Positions 1-13,099 of a DNA stretch of 64,000 bases are shown here, in pieces (the stretch's first letter is position 1; each line of letters opens with the position of its first letter). The notes under the pieces are model-generated. The model was given only the letters and a program-made list of their open reading frames with translations, ran no database searches and had not been told where the DNA came from. The stretch comes from Artemia franciscana (Eukaryota > Arthropoda > Branchiopoda > Anostraca > Artemiidae): contig NC_088883.1 of the NCBI RefSeq assembly GCF_032884065.1, positions 21,219,393 to 21,283,392 on the forward strand. Direction: 5' to 3'. The translations under genes were made by a program, and so were the position numbers.

Positions 1-151
1 AAAGGAAGAAGAAACAAGAGCTAAGAGCTCATATGACACTTGTGACGAGGCGAGAAGAGCTAAGAGCCAAGAGATCATATGGTATGAGCTCTATCAATAT
101 TCTATGAATCAATAGATTGATTTAAAAAGAAAAATAAGAAGCTTAATGCAG

Positions 152-905
152 GTCAAGATTTAAAATAAGAGCTCTGAGTCACAAAGTCCTAAATATCAAA
201 ATTCATTAAGATCCGATCACCCACTCGTAAGTTATAAATACCTAATTTTTTCTAATTTTTCCTCTCCCTTTTGCCCTGCAGTCAAATTGAGCAGCTCCCT
301 GACACGCCTACCAATTTTCATCGCCCTAGCACGTCCAGAAGCACCGAACTCGCCAAATCACTGAACCCTCCCCCCAACTCCCCCAAAGAGAGCGAATCCA
401 GCACGATTCTGTCAATCACGTATCAAGGACATTTGTTTATTCTATCCACCAAGCTTCATCCCGATTCCTCCACTCCAAGTGTTTTTCCAAGATTTCCCCC
501 TCCAACTCCCCCCAATATCAAAAGATCTGGTCGGGATTTGAAATAAGAGCTCTGAGACATGAATTCCTTCTAAAAATCAAATTTCATTACGATTCCATCA
601 TCTATTCGTAAGATAAAAATACCCCAATTTTCATGTTTTCCAAGAATTCCGGTTTCCCCCTCCAACTCCCCCGAATGTCACAGGATCTGGTCGGAAATTG
701 AAATTAAAACTTTAAAGCACAAGATCCTTCTAAATATCAAATTTTATTAAGATCTGGTCACCCTTTCGTAAGTTACAAATACCTCAATTTTCAAAATTAC
801 CCCCCCCCCCAATTCCACAAAAGAGAGCAGATCCGGTCCAGTTATGTCAGTCACGTATCTTAGACAGGTTTCTATTCTTCCCATCCAGTTTCATCCTGAT
901 CTCAC
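152..905. repeat. Imperfect tandem/dispersed repeat
   Basis: Blocks at about 152-250, 531-632 and 691-795 are diverged copies of one module: a stretch about agagctctgag, 'taaatatcaaat', 'cattaagatc' and 'ttcgtaagtt', followed by pyrimidine-rich DNA. A second module occurs at 391-480 and 811-905 and contains 'gtcacgtatc' followed by 'tcatcc'. The alternating modules suggest a repeat of roughly 400 bp in two to three copies. The short ORF at 271-546 lies wholly inside this repeat and shows no protein family features. The class of element is not recognised. Confidence 0.6.
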
Positions 906-1269
906 CGCTAAAATCGATAAGGACTATTGACAATGCCCTAATGCCAATTTCCATCAAAACGAACCTGAGCTGAATTGGACTTTAGCAAGAAAATATTTTG
1001 TATAAAAAGCATGAGCTATATTTTGATTAATCCTATAAAGTTTCTAATAAGGTTCGAGTAGTATTTTGGGTTAGATTTTTAAAGTAACATACTAGAGCGT
1101 TTTCTTAAATAAGTTCGGAGACCAAGCAGGCAAAGCAAGACAATGCAAGGCAACAGGACAACAAAAGAAAAAAAAATTAGAATTCCAAGTACTGACCTTT
1201 CTTTATTATAGCTTTCTTAGGCAAAATTGGTTGAGTGGAAATAATTTTCAAATCCGCTTAGTTGCTAAG

Positions 1270-1300
<31 letters not shown>

Positions 1301-2400
1301 GAAGCGCGAAGTCTTCCTGAAAAAGCCTCATTGAAATCATGGCTCAAATAAGATTTTTTTTTTGCAAAATTATTATTTTCTTTTTTGCTGTGGATAGCTT
1401 CGTTTTTTTTTCCGTGTCCTTATTCTCCCGTATTGTCAAATAGAGACGGTTCAGAAACTTACATATCTGTACGATATTTTTACATATTATTTCTCCTTAT
1501 TTGAGTTCCAGCAATTTCAATTTAAGAAACTCATTTATCGACAGCATGAGAAAATATAAGAAAACGTGGTAGTTTGCAGCCAGTTGAAAAGCAGAATAAA
1601 TTTCAAAAGCAAAGGCAATTTTCACATTCAGCCGTGTCTTCAATAAAGTTTTTCAGGCAAAGCTGGTGTACTTTTTTAATTTTTCAGGGCAACTAAAATG
1701 AAAAGGCCTTAACTAATTATGGTGTTTGAAATCGAAAAAGGAAAAATTATGAACTTGTATAAAGCTAATAGATTGGTATTATGTGAATTTTTTTTAGGTA
1801 ATTGGGGGACCACTGTTAGTTGATGGGTTGAAAATTGAAATTTGGATTGAATCAAATCTTGAATGAGGGTATATTTGTTTCACGTCTACTGGACTGCCCT
1901 TCTAAAGAGCCTTTTGTCAGGCACTTGACAAGATCAGAAGAGTATTATATTGTAATGTATACTGTAAATACTTAGTTCAGTAGAAAAAAAAAAAAAAAAA
2001 AAAAAAAAAGAAGCAAGCAAGTTCTATGGACCTATCAAGATAGAGCGGTAGTAGGCCTTATAAAATTTTGTCAAAGATTGAGCAAAGCACTAGGTATCAG
2101 TCAATGGCCCTGTTGCTATATCAAGCATTGTTAACATTGAAGAGCTACAAAAAGAAAGTGGAACAAAACTTGAATTGGCTCTCACTACGTTTGTTACTAA
2201 AGAGAACCCGTCCATCAGCAATATGGACACCCCGCCAGAGATATTGAAACAACATGCACGATTCGTAAGGTGTTCAACTTATGGCGTGCTGACACCATCC
2301 CTCCCCCAACGGCAAAAGAAAGTTTAACATTCTATTTTCCACTGATTTTATTTTCTTTGGCCAAATTGAATGGAAATTTGGCCAAAAATGGCCAAATTGA
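906..2400. other. Non-coding DNA with homopolymer tracts
   Basis: No supported gene. The stretch contains an A-tract near 1270-1297 and another near 1983-2009. Sequence between about 2130 and 2400 may be the eroded upstream part of the hAT transposase relic that follows, but I could not follow a clear frame. Confidence 0.5.
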
Positions 2401-2423
2401 ATGGAACTACAATTAGTGTTACA

Positions 2424-3000
2424 AGGACTGTAGACAGGCAGATACACAGAAGAAATGTCTCAGCCGAAAGCACAGAACAATTTTAAAGAATTAACTTATT
2501 CATCTTCTGGATTGAAAGTATAAAACTTTATAGAAGAACGTCTCTTAAAGCACAAGAATACTTTAAAAGGGTTTCACTGTTTGCTTCACACTTATCCACA
2601 GAATAGTGAAGAATGTAAAGAGATGAAAGTCATTTTTGAAGTTGATCGAAAGTTATGAAGAAGATTTGAAAAACAACACCTTAAACGTTTAATGGCGGAA
2701 AGAAAAATTTGGCAAAAATTTCTCTAACGGAACAAGGCACACCATGTCAATGCAACTGATTTTCTAAATATTTGTGGCAAAGCAATCTCTTCGAACATCC
2801 ATATCTTACTTAATATTTTAATCACTATACCTGTATCGACCAGCACAAAAGAGCTCTCCTTTTACACTTCGGAGAATCAAGACATACCTAAGAAACGTGA
2901 CGTCTGAAAGTAGGCTAAATGGCTTTGCCAATCTCAATGTCCACAGGGAAATTCTAGTTGACACAGACAATGTATATATCCATACTGACGAAGACTCAAT
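2424..3000 (+). pseudogene. hAT-type transposase relic (C-terminal part)
   Basis: This is a broken transposase reading frame without any long ORF. One frame near 2424 reads RTVDRQIHRRNVSAESTEQF, which resembles the segment of ZMYM1-like hAT transposases before the C-terminal dimerisation region. About 350 bases on, 2850-2990 can be read as RRIKTYLRNVTSESRLNG and then ANLNVHREILVDTDN. That matches the conserved hAT dimerisation motif (LRRIKTYLR / ESRLNGLALLNIHR). Several frameshifts and stops separate the two segments, so the copy is dead. Terminal inverted repeats and an 8-bp target duplication were not found. The family call rests on the motif and is fairly secure; the exact ends are not. 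Confidence 0.7.
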
Positions 3001-6000
3001 TTTGTTTTGTAAGACAGCTAATATAGGAAGATTGTGTCGGAATGAAACGTAAAATCGTATTTAATCCGCTGGGTTTTATCAATCATTCTTATAGTCCCTA
3101 CTCGAAACTTGCATCCAAAGAGCTAAAATAAACTTTAAGTAATGCCTTAAATTACCGATTTTACTGAGGATTTTTGAAGTTTTTTTGTTGATTAGCCCGC
3201 ACTAGACATCACCACCCTTACTTACGCTAACTTACGTTCATTCTAAGCTTGCTTTCATTCACTCTTTTCATTTTTCTTCATTTTAAGTTTCCTTCTCTTA
3301 TGGATTTCTGCTTGATTTATCAAAATTATTTTGCTCAAACTAAGAGTTTATGCAAAATCTTTTGGATTTTACTTTTTGGTTTTCGGTTGGTTTGAACTTT
3401 TTGCTTTTTATGCAAAACTTCCTGTTTTCAACGATATAATTCAAAAGAGGCCATTAACCATTTTTATTTTAAGGGCAGGTAATAATCTTGTCAACAGAAA
3501 AAAAAAATCGGCTTATGTAATTTAAAATGCATTATGGTGCAAATATTAAATATTAGTGGAGAAAACTTTCTTTTTGATTTTTTCAACTTTTATCATGACC
3601 ACATTTATGGACAAGCAGGGCTTTACCGTATGCAAGGTGCAATACATTAAAAATGATTGGACTAATTGACAGTGTTTTCAGATCGACGCTGTTTTGAGGT
3701 AAAGAATTCTTTATACTTTTTTACTGATACTGACAAATGTCCTTAGAAATGGAGACACAACCTAGGTTTCCCGGTATCCACAGGTATATCTTGTGGAGAC
3801 AGAAAAGTTATCTATTTCCAAGAGGGTCAGTTTCCAAAAATCAAAGACAGAGAGAACACACAAAAGATCAGTTAGTCAGTCAAAGATCGTGCAACACCCT
3901 GGTTTCATCTTTGGAGGTAAAGCTATAAAGAATATTGATTAATCCCATCTCCTCAAAAATATATTTTCACCATCCATTCACGCGGTAGATATTCTCGAAT
4001 GGGTTTGTTCCTTTTGGGCAAGAAAGCATGGTGAACTTATACCTTCTATGGACACAATGCCATCCATCTCAATTATACTTCTCTGCAAATTTTACACAAA
4101 GCTTGTTCCCAAAAATGAATGTCCGTGTTCTGCAGAGCTCATAGAAAGCTGTTTATACTCCTCCAAAGGATTAATAATACGGCTTCTAGAGACATAACAG
4201 GGTGTCACTGGATTTTCTTCTGAGTACCCACCATTCTTACTAGCTATATACTAGTATCACCGTTACGGTAGATAAAGAAACACCTCACAAGGGATAGTCA
4301 ATTCCTATGTTTCCTATATTTAAAAAAATACTACTGTTGCCAACAATCTATGAAAAGGGGTTGAGCCTTATATCTCGAATCGGCAAAAAATTGTTATAAA
4401 GGGTATTTTCAATTACAACAGCAGAAAGAACTTGTTTCCCAAAGAGCAAGCTTATGAAAAATGCTGTTGCACTTATGCTATAAATAATTAACGCTTAATG
4501 CTATAACCTCTTTTGTTCTAGAGTTACTTTCGACTTACAATCAACTCAAAATCTATTATAACCAAATTTTCATGAGTTTTAGAGACCGAAAGCCTTAAGT
4601 AGAGGTCTCCCCCACAGTCAAAAGTATAGCGTCTTTTCAACAATTGACGGTTGAAAAGGCGTTTGATATATTTTTTTGCTAATCTTCAACATTTTGTAAA
4701 AATGTCATAAAATATATGCCATATTTCCACGACCTTACTGCAAAGTTCTTTTGAAGGACGATAAAAATTCTTCTTCAATAATTTATTAGTTTCTTAAAAG
4801 TTTCCTCTAGGCTTCTTATACAAGCCTAGATACTCATGAAAACGCCCAAAGGTTTTTTGGGGTTAGGATGCTCATCCATAGACCAGAAGCTATCGTCAAC
4901 GCAAAAGTACTGTATACACTGTTAATTGATTTAAAAATTCAATGCATGAAAACGATGCATTTTCGCGAAAGAAGACACAATTTTAGAGATCAGAGCGGGC
5001 ATAAGTAGAATCCTCTAAGTTAACGATCTTAAACCAAACAGACTAAATTGAATGAAGAAATCCAGCACAAAAAGAAACAGAAAAGGCCATTAATATGAGT
5101 TGGGCAACCCTCATTTAACTCCCCAAAACAATTAGTAGCATTGCCTCTTCAATGAATACGCAATATATTTTCAATTGAAATTATTCTTTACCCGATGGTC
5201 AATATATTCGAAAGAATGAATCATTTTAGTCATTTTGTGATTATTATTACTTCGCCATTAGTAAGCATATAGATACAGTAAACCCTGGCATTGGGGTTTT
5301 TGGACAAGCAAGATTCCCTTTCCTACTTTTATCAGGTTCAAACTATATATAAAAAAGTCCTAGCTACATTTTTTAAGTTTAGCATTAATCCGCAAATATA
5401 AAATGGCGAGCCCAAAATAGGTCTGTCGAAACTGTTTTTGAAACATAACCACAATATCACTTTTCCTTCATGGCATCCCCTTCTTAAAAGGGGATGCTTA
5501 AAGGTAAAAGTATACAATAGTTGTTCGTGTATAGTAAGTGCTCTTCATAAATTGTTTTGATAAACATAGTTATGTATTTATTTTAATTTTCTCTATCTTG
5601 TACTCCGTCCCTATGAACTATCCCTAGCTCTAAGAACAACAAGCAGTTTGCAAGAATACAAAGAAACAATATTTTATTGATTAAATTTATATTAAAATAT
5701 AAAATAAAAAATGTTGTTGTATGTTGAGTCAGGAAGAGGTTCTTTGTCAGGAGCAGAGGCCACATAATTGCACAGCTTCAATGAGCAGTAAATTCGTTAG
5801 GTGAAGGATGAGCAAAAAATTGAAGCAAAATTGATTAAAAATTTTTTGAGGGTTCTATTTTTTTAGTAAAATATAAAAAGGGGAGCAAAAAAAAAAATAT
5901 ACGCAAATTTTACTGAGATTCTATTTAACTTGAGGTTTAGAACCCTTTTTTTTTATTTAAACTTTAAAATTATAAGAAACCAGTTCTGCTGCACTGTCTT

Positions 6001-6560
6001 TTTATGTAAAAATAAGCGTCTATACACAAAAAGACGAATGCAACAGAGAACAGGCTTATACAGAGAGTTCCGACATTTACTGCCCAGCTACTTCATTATC
6101 TAGAAAAGAAAAGAAAAGTCAATCATTTGCAGACAATAGACAATATGTTTTTCCGAACTAAAAAATTTATAAAAGGATAAATTTTGAAGACTGGCTAAAT
6201 ACATTACAAGAGCGAAAACCTCAAGATGGTTGCGATGTCTGGTCAAGACCTTTTTTCTTCACATGTAATTATGCTTGCTATTAACAAATCCTTTTAGACT
6301 TTCCTGGAACATTTTGTGATATAGGAAAAGCACAGATACAAATGTGTTCCTTAAAACTGAATTAGTCAATACAAGATAAATGCTAAATGTGAAAATGAGC
6401 ACTACCTAAGGAGGGGCGGGGGTAGCATGGATTAGTTTTTGGCGGAAAAGAAATTTTCTGGGCAAAAACTTTCATGGGCAGATAAGGTGTGATTTAAAAA
6501 ATTAACATTTTCTAAGAGCCCCACGGAGATAAAACGATCGAAAAAGTGATGAAGAACTAG
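3001..6560. other. Gene-poor A+T-rich stretch
   Basis: I see no convincing exon here. The ORFs at 3331-3525, 3737-3928 and 5583-5765 (minus) are short, low in complexity and match no family I know. The stretch 3960-4200 has a locally open + frame of about 70 residues that could be an old coding relic, but no motif allows a call. Confidence 0.4.
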
Positions 6561-6568
6561 TATATTAT

Positions 6569-6570
<2 letters not shown>

Positions 6571-6612
<42 letters not shown>
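6571..6612. repeat. (AT)n microsatellite
   Basis: About 20 uninterrupted TA dinucleotides. Similar tracts mark many Helitron junctions elsewhere in the window, but no Helitron end lies beside this one. Confidence 0.9.
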
Positions 6613-6614
<2 letters not shown>

Positions 6615-6639
6615 GCTAAGCGTATTTTACTTATTATCA

Positions 6640-7060
6640 ATTCTGGTAGCCCTTTTATTGAAATCCTTTGAAATCAAATTTAGTCAGGTCTTGGGGGATG
6701 GTGAGAAGGGTGGTGAACTATATGAGAGTCAGGAAGGTGTACTACGTGTAACAAGGTCGTAAGAAAGTCGCATTTGCACTATCAAGAACGGCTCAGGAGC
6801 GACTAAGGCCCAGCGGCCACGGGGCAACTGTTTTGAGACTAGAATTGCTAACTGATTGCGCATGCAACTGTTGTGTGACCATGGCCTTGAGGAAGTGAGG
6901 TCCAACCCACGAGGCAATCCAGATGTTACTGGTTTCCAATCAGTCTAAAACCGGTTCCGAATGAGACCCCAGTCATGGTCACAGTTGCGTTGCAGTGCTG
7001 TCCCAGACATTTTCGGGAGCTACCGCGTTGATATTGTCCAATTATTTTGACTCTCAACAT
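6640..7060. other. Locally G+C-richer segment of unknown origin
   Basis: This stretch is visibly less A+T-rich than its surroundings. It has balanced composition and only short ORFs (6729-6917 minus). It reads like a fragment of a mobile element or an old exon, but no family is recognisable. A short match to an rRNA-like phrase ('gtaacaaggtcgtaagaaag') is too brief to matter. Confidence 0.35.
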
Positions 7061-7331
7061 GTCAGACCAGGAATTAAACATGAAAGTAGACTAATATCTT
7101 GATTGTCAAAATGGCTAGTATACAATAACTGAGCAGCAAGGGGTTTTTAGTTTAAACTTTAAAAAGAAGGTGGAGAAGAAAATCGAATTGAATCATAAGA
7201 ATATATGTGCATCCAGGTAGTCAAAAGAGCACATCTCCAATATCTTAGTAATTTCTAAGGGTATTAAGTTGAAACCTTCAATCATTGGTGAGGAGGGTGT
7301 CGAACAAAATCAAAGTATACTATATACACCT

Positions 7332-7431
7332 NNNNNNNNNNNNNNNNNNNNNNNNNNNNNNNNNNNNNNNNNNNNNNNNNNNNNNNNNNNNNNNNNNNNN
7401 NNNNNNNNNNNNNNNNNNNNNNNNNNNNNNN
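7332..7431. other. Assembly gap (100 N)
   Basis: Exactly 100 N, the usual placeholder for a gap of unknown size. The right edge opens inside a Helitron; the left edge is non-Helitron DNA. The 5' part of that Helitron is therefore in the gap. Confidence 0.98.
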
Positions 7432-8152
<721 letters not shown>

Positions 8153-8900
8153 AAAGACTTCAGTATGAAAAGAGATTAAATTTCTTAAAGAGTAAAAAAC
8201 TGGTAACTTCAAAAATATATCTATCTATCTATCTATCTATATATATAAAAATAAGTTGTCTGTCCGTTACGCCAGATTATATCTTCTATATATATAAAAG
8301 AAAAAAAAAAACTAGAATGTAAAAACTGGAAATTGCATAAATATTTCAAATATTTTGACAATAGATTAAAGTAATTCGAAAAAAGAAAAATGGTAAAAAA
8401 CTTAAAAAAAAACTAAAAAGAAAAAACTAAAAAAAAAATTAAAAATTAAAAAATTAAAAAAAGAAAAACCTAAAAAGAAAAAACGTAAAAAAATAAAAAA
8501 GATTAAAAACTAAAAAGAAAAAAAACAAAAAAGCTAAAAAACTAAAAAAAGAAAAAACTAAAAAAACTGGGAATTGCACAAATATTTCAATATATTTTGA
8601 CAATAGATTAAAGTAATTCGAAAACCTTAAAACAGATACCCCAAATTTTGAGGTTTAATATAAATTATTGGAGCTTTAGCATGCTTGGCACGTAAAGATT
8701 TTTCCAAGTGTCAATGTTAGAATGAACATTGACAAATTGAAGAAAACAAATCAATAAAAAGAAGAAACTAAAAAAAAAGAAAAAACTAAAAAAGAAAAAA
8801 AACTAAAGAAGAAACTGTATCTATATATATAAAAATCTATATATATAAAAATAAGTTGTCTGTTACACTATGCCTGTTACGCCAGATTATATCTTATCTA
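8153..8900 (+). mobile_element. Cluster of truncated Helitron 5' ends
   Basis: Several starts of the family follow one another. TC plus tatatataaaaataag occurs at about 8236 and 8836, with a shorter version at 8285. Each is cut off after some tens to hundreds of bases. Between 8300 and 8820 lies A-rich filler with repeated 'aactaaaaa' words, which is part of these elements. No matching 3' end is present before the next element starts at 8901. Confidence 0.6.
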
Positions 8901-10339
8901 TCTATATATATAAAAATAAGTTGTCTGTGTGTGGATCTGTGGATGGATCAGGTGACGTCATGTTTGTTCGCATATGACGTCTGAATTATTTCACACTAAT
9001 ACAAAAGAAGAAAAAAACTAAAAAAGGTAAAAACTACAAAAAAAACTAAAAAGAAAAAAAAACTAAAAAAGCTAAAAAACTAAAAAAAACTAAAAAAAGG
9101 TAAAAATCTAATAACTAAAAAAAAACTGAAAAAAATTAAAAAAGGCAAAAACTACAAAAAAAATAAAAACTAATAAAAAAACTAAAAAAGCTAAAAAACT
9201 AAAAAAACTAAAAAAAACTAAAAAAAGGTAAAAAACAAAAAAAAACTAAAAACTAAAAAAGAAAAAAACTAAAAAAAAGGAAAAAACTGAAAAATAAAAG
9301 AGAAAAAGAAAACTAAAAAATATGAATAAATATATATAAAAATAAGTTGTTTGTGGGTTATGTCTGTCTGTCTGTCTGTCGAGTGACGTCGTGTTTGTCC
9401 GCATATGACGTCTGAATTATTTCACACTAATACAAAAGAAGAAAAAAAACTAAAAAAGGTAAAAACTACAAAAAAAACTAAAAAGAAAAAAAACTAAAAA
9501 AGCTAAAAAACTAAAAAAAACTAAAAAAAGGTAAAAAACTAAAAACTAAAAAAAACTGAAAAAACTAAAAAAAGGCAAAAAACTAAAAAAAAACTAAAAA
9601 CTAATAAAAAAAACTAAAAAAGCTAAAAACTAAAAAAACTAAAAAAACTAAAAAAAGGTAAAAAACAAAAAAAAACTAAAAACCAAAAAAGAAAAAACTA
9701 AAAAAAAGGAAAAAACTGAAAAATAAGAGAAAAAGAAAACTAAAAAAATATTAATAAATATAAAAAATATAAATATAAATATAATATAAATTAGCAATCA
9801 ACAAAGCACCGAGACACAAATGACGACCGGGACACAGGGAGTATAAATGACGACCAGGACATAAGTAAAAAAAAAACTAAAAAAACTAAAAAATGGTAAA
9901 AACTACAAAAAAACTAAAAACTAATAAAAAAACTAAAAAATCTAAAATCTAAATAAACTAAAAAAGAAAAAAAAGAAAAAAGGAAAAAAATAAAGGAGAA
10001 AAACTTAACTAAAAAACGAATGTATATACAGACCGGGACACCGGGATACAAATGACGACCGGGACACAGGGAATATAAATGACGACCGGGACACAGGGAC
10101 ACAACTACAATGGGGACGCCGGGGGGCACAGGGGGATATAAATGACGACCGGGACACCGGGACACAAGGAATATAAATGACGCCCGGGACACTCAAAGAG
10201 AAATCACAGACTGGAACACCGGGACACAAATGACGACCGGGACACAGGGAATATAAATGACGACCGGGACACAGGGACACAACTACAAAGGGGATGCCGG
10301 GGTGCACAGGGGGATATATAAATGACGATGGCGACTCAG

Positions 10340-10540
10340 GGAATGGTCGATTAGCAATCACCATCAACAAAGCTCAAGGGCAATCATTAGAATCATGAGG
10401 TATAGATCTGAATACGGATTGTTTTCCCATGGACCATTATATGTTGCATGTTCAAGAGTCGGTAAACCTGACAATCTATTTATATAAACAGACAATGGGA
10501 CAGCGAAGAATGTTGTATATTCGCAAGTTTTACGTAGTTA
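10340..10540 (+). pseudogene. Helitron helicase C-terminal remnant
   Basis: Remnant of the last ~60 codons of the family's RepHel helicase: ITINKAQGQSLE-like sequence, a stop, then a TDCFSHGPLYVACSR-like block and KNVVYSQVLRS ending in TAG. It corresponds to the C-terminus encoded at 32354-32560 on the minus strand. The same short remnant recurs in each non-autonomous copy (7440, 23870, 39190, 42010 and 43310), so it was probably fixed when the deletion derivative arose. Confidence 0.75.
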
Positions 10541-10562
10541 AAAACACACATATATATATATA

Positions 10563-12935
10563 CTAGCTGTTGGGGTGGCGCTTCGCGCCACCCCAACACC
10601 TAGTTGGTGGGGGCGCTTCGCGCCCCCCCCAAGCCCCCCCCGCGCGCGTAAGTCGTTACGCGCCATAATAGTTACGCGCCATTGTAGTTGTGTCCCTATG
10701 TCCCACCTGTGAATATAGATAGATATATATATATGGTTTTAACTACGTAAAACTTGCGAATATACAACATTCTTTGCTGTCCCATTGTCTTTGCATATAA
10801 ATAGATTGTCAGGTTTACCGACTCTTGAATATGCAACATATAATGGTCCATGGGAAAACAATCTGTATTCAGATCTATACCTCATGATTCTAATGATTGC
10901 CCTTGAGCTTTGTTGATGGTGATTGCTAATCGACCATTCCCTGTCCCGGTGTCCCGGTCGTCATTTACATCCCCCTGTTTCCCCCGGTGTCCCCGTTGTA
11001 GTTGTGTCCCTGTGTCCCGGTCGTCATTTATATTCCCTGTGTCCCGGGTCCCGGTCGTCATTTGTATCCCGGTGTCCCGGTCTGTATATACATTCGTTTT
11101 TTAGTTTTGTTTTTCTCCTTTATTTTTTTCCTTTTTTTTTCTTTTTTAGCTTATTTAGATTTTTAGATTTTTTAGTTTTTTTATTAGTTTTTAGTTTTTT
11201 TTTCTTTTTTGTTTTTTTGTCCCGGTCGTCATTTATATCCCCCTGTTTCCCCCGGTGTCCCCGTTGTAGTTGTGTCCCTGTGTCCCGGTCGTCATTTATA
11301 TTCCCTGTGTCCCGGTCGTCATTTGTATCCCGGTGTACCGGAGTTGTGTCCCTGTGTCCCGGTCGTCATTTATATTCCCTGTGTCCCGGGTCCCGGTCGT
11401 CATTTGTATCCCGGTGTCCCGGTCTGTATATACATTCGTTTTTTAGTTTTGTTTTTCTCCTTTATTTTTTTCCTTTTTTTTTCTTTTTTAGCTTATTTAG
11501 ATTTTTAGATTTTTTAGTTTTTTTATTAGTTTTTAGTTTTTTTTTCTAGTTTTTTTGTCCCGGTCGTCATTTATATCCCCCTGTTTCCCCCGGGTCGTCA
11601 TTTATACTCCCTGTGTCCCGGTGCTTTGTTGATTGCTAATCGAACATTCCTTTTGTCCTGGTCGCTTTCTCTTTGAGTGTCGTCATTTATTTTTTTCTTT
11701 TTTAGTTCTTTTAGTTTTTACCTTTTTTAGTTTTTTTTAGTTTTTAGTTTTTTTAGTTTTTTACCTTTTTTTAGTTTTTTTAGTTTTTTTTAGTTTTTTA
11801 GCTTTTTTATTTTTTTTATTAGTTTTTAGTTTTTTTGTAGTTTTTGCCTTTTTTTTAGTTTTTTTAGTTTTTTAGCTTTTTTATTAGTTTTTAGTTTTTT
11901 TTGTAGTTTTTGCCTTTTTTTAGTTTTTTTAGTTTTTTAGCTTTTTTATTTTTTTTATTAGTTTTTAGTTTTTTTTGTAGTTTTTGCCTTTTTTTTCTCT
12001 TTGAGTGTCGTCATTTATTAGTTTTTTCCTTTTTTTTTAGTTTTTTATTGGTTTTTACCTTTATTTTAGCTTATTTTTCAGTTTTTTCCTTTTTTTTAGT
12101 TTTTTTTATTTTTTATTTTTTTTAGTTTTTTACCTTTTTTTAGTTTTTTTAGTTTTTTAGCTTTTTTACTTTTTTTATTAGTTTTTAGTTTTTTTTGTAG
12201 TTTTTGCCTTTTTTTAGTTTTTTCAGTTTTTTTTTTAGTTTTTTATTGGTTTTTACCTTTATAGTTTTTTTAGTTTTTTTGCTTTTTTATTTTTTTTATT
12301 AGTTTTTTGTTTTTTTTGTAGTTTTTGCCTTTTTTTAGTTTTTTCAGTTTTGACGTCACCTGATCCAGTTTTTTCAGGTGACGTCACCTGACACATCCAT
12401 CCATCCATCCACAGACAACTTATTTTTATATATATAGATATTTTTTTATTAGTTTTTAGTTTTTTTTGTAGTTTTTGCCTTTTTTTTCTCTTTGAGTGTC
12501 GTCATTTATTAGTTTTTTCCTTTTTTTTTTTAGTTTTTTATTGGTTTTTACCTTTATTTTAGCTTATTTTACAGTTTTTTCCTTTTTTTTAGTTTTTTTT
12601 ATTTTTTATTTTTTTTAGTTTTTTACCTTTTTTTAGTTTTTTTAGTTTTTTAGCTTTTTTACTTTTTTTATTAGTTTTTAGTTTTTTTTGTAGTTTTTGC
12701 CTTTTTTTAGTTTTTTCAGTTTTTTTTTTAGTTTTTTATTGGTTTTTACCTTTATAGTTTTTTTAGTTTTTTAGCTTTTTTATTTTTTTTATTAGTTTTT
12801 AGTTTTTTTTGTAGTTTTTGCCTTTTTTTAGTTTTTTCAGTTTTGACGTCACCTGATCCAGTTTTTTCAGGTGACGTCACCTGACACATCCATCCATCCA
12901 TCCATCCACAGACAACTTATTTTTATATATATAGA
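10563..12935 (-). mobile_element. Non-autonomous Helitron nested in another Helitron
   Basis: Read on the minus strand, the 5' end TC is the complement of GA at 12934-12935, and the 3' CTAG is the complement of 10563-10566. Flanking bases are A on the 5' side and T on the 3' side, as expected. It holds the double hairpin, helicase remnant, two to three blocks of the 'cccggtcgtcattt' minisatellite (10940-11650) and T-rich 'tttttagtttttt' arrays. Its 5' region is tandemly duplicated: about 11940-12438 and 12440-12935 are near-identical and each ends in a complete 5' terminus. Confidence 0.85.
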
Positions 12936-13099
12936 TATATATATCTATATTCACAGGTGGGACATAGGGACACAACTACAATGGCGCGTAACTAATATGG
13001 TGCGTAACGACTTACGCGCGCGGGGGGGCTTGGGGGGGGCGCGAAGCGCCCCCACCAACTAGGTGTTGGGGTGGCGCGAAGCGCCACCCTAACAGCTAG

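Larger units (their letters stand above)
8901..13099 (+). mobile_element. Non-autonomous Helitron interrupted by a second Helitron
   Basis: The 5' end is TC (8901) after an A (8900), followed by tatatatataaaaataag and ttgtctgtgtgtggatctg. The 3' end is the hairpin ggtggcgcgaagcgccacc with CTAG at 13096-13099 and a T at 13100. Inside are A-rich 'aactaaaaa' arrays (9000-9770), the minisatellite with unit gaccgggacacagggaatat (about 9820-10320), and the helicase tail (10340-10540). The element is interrupted at 10562/10563 in its subterminal TA tract by an opposite-strand Helitron ending at 12935, after which the 3' end resumes. Without the insert it is about 1.83 kb, close to the 1.75-kb copy at 22546-24293. 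Confidence 0.85.

Noticed and set aside
6740..6770. Phrase resembling the 3' end of small-subunit rRNA
   Set aside because: Only about 12 bases are similar and the neighbouring sequence does not continue as rRNA.
9914..11549. ORFs of 90-210 residues with repeated CPGRHLYSLCPGR / SRSSFIF phrases
   Set aside because: These are products of the Helitron minisatellite read in several frames at once. All frames are open because the unit lacks stops, so there is no evidence of coding.
11910..12125. Phe/Leu-rich ORF resembling membrane segments
   Set aside because: Translation of the T-rich 'tttttagttttttt' array of a Helitron.
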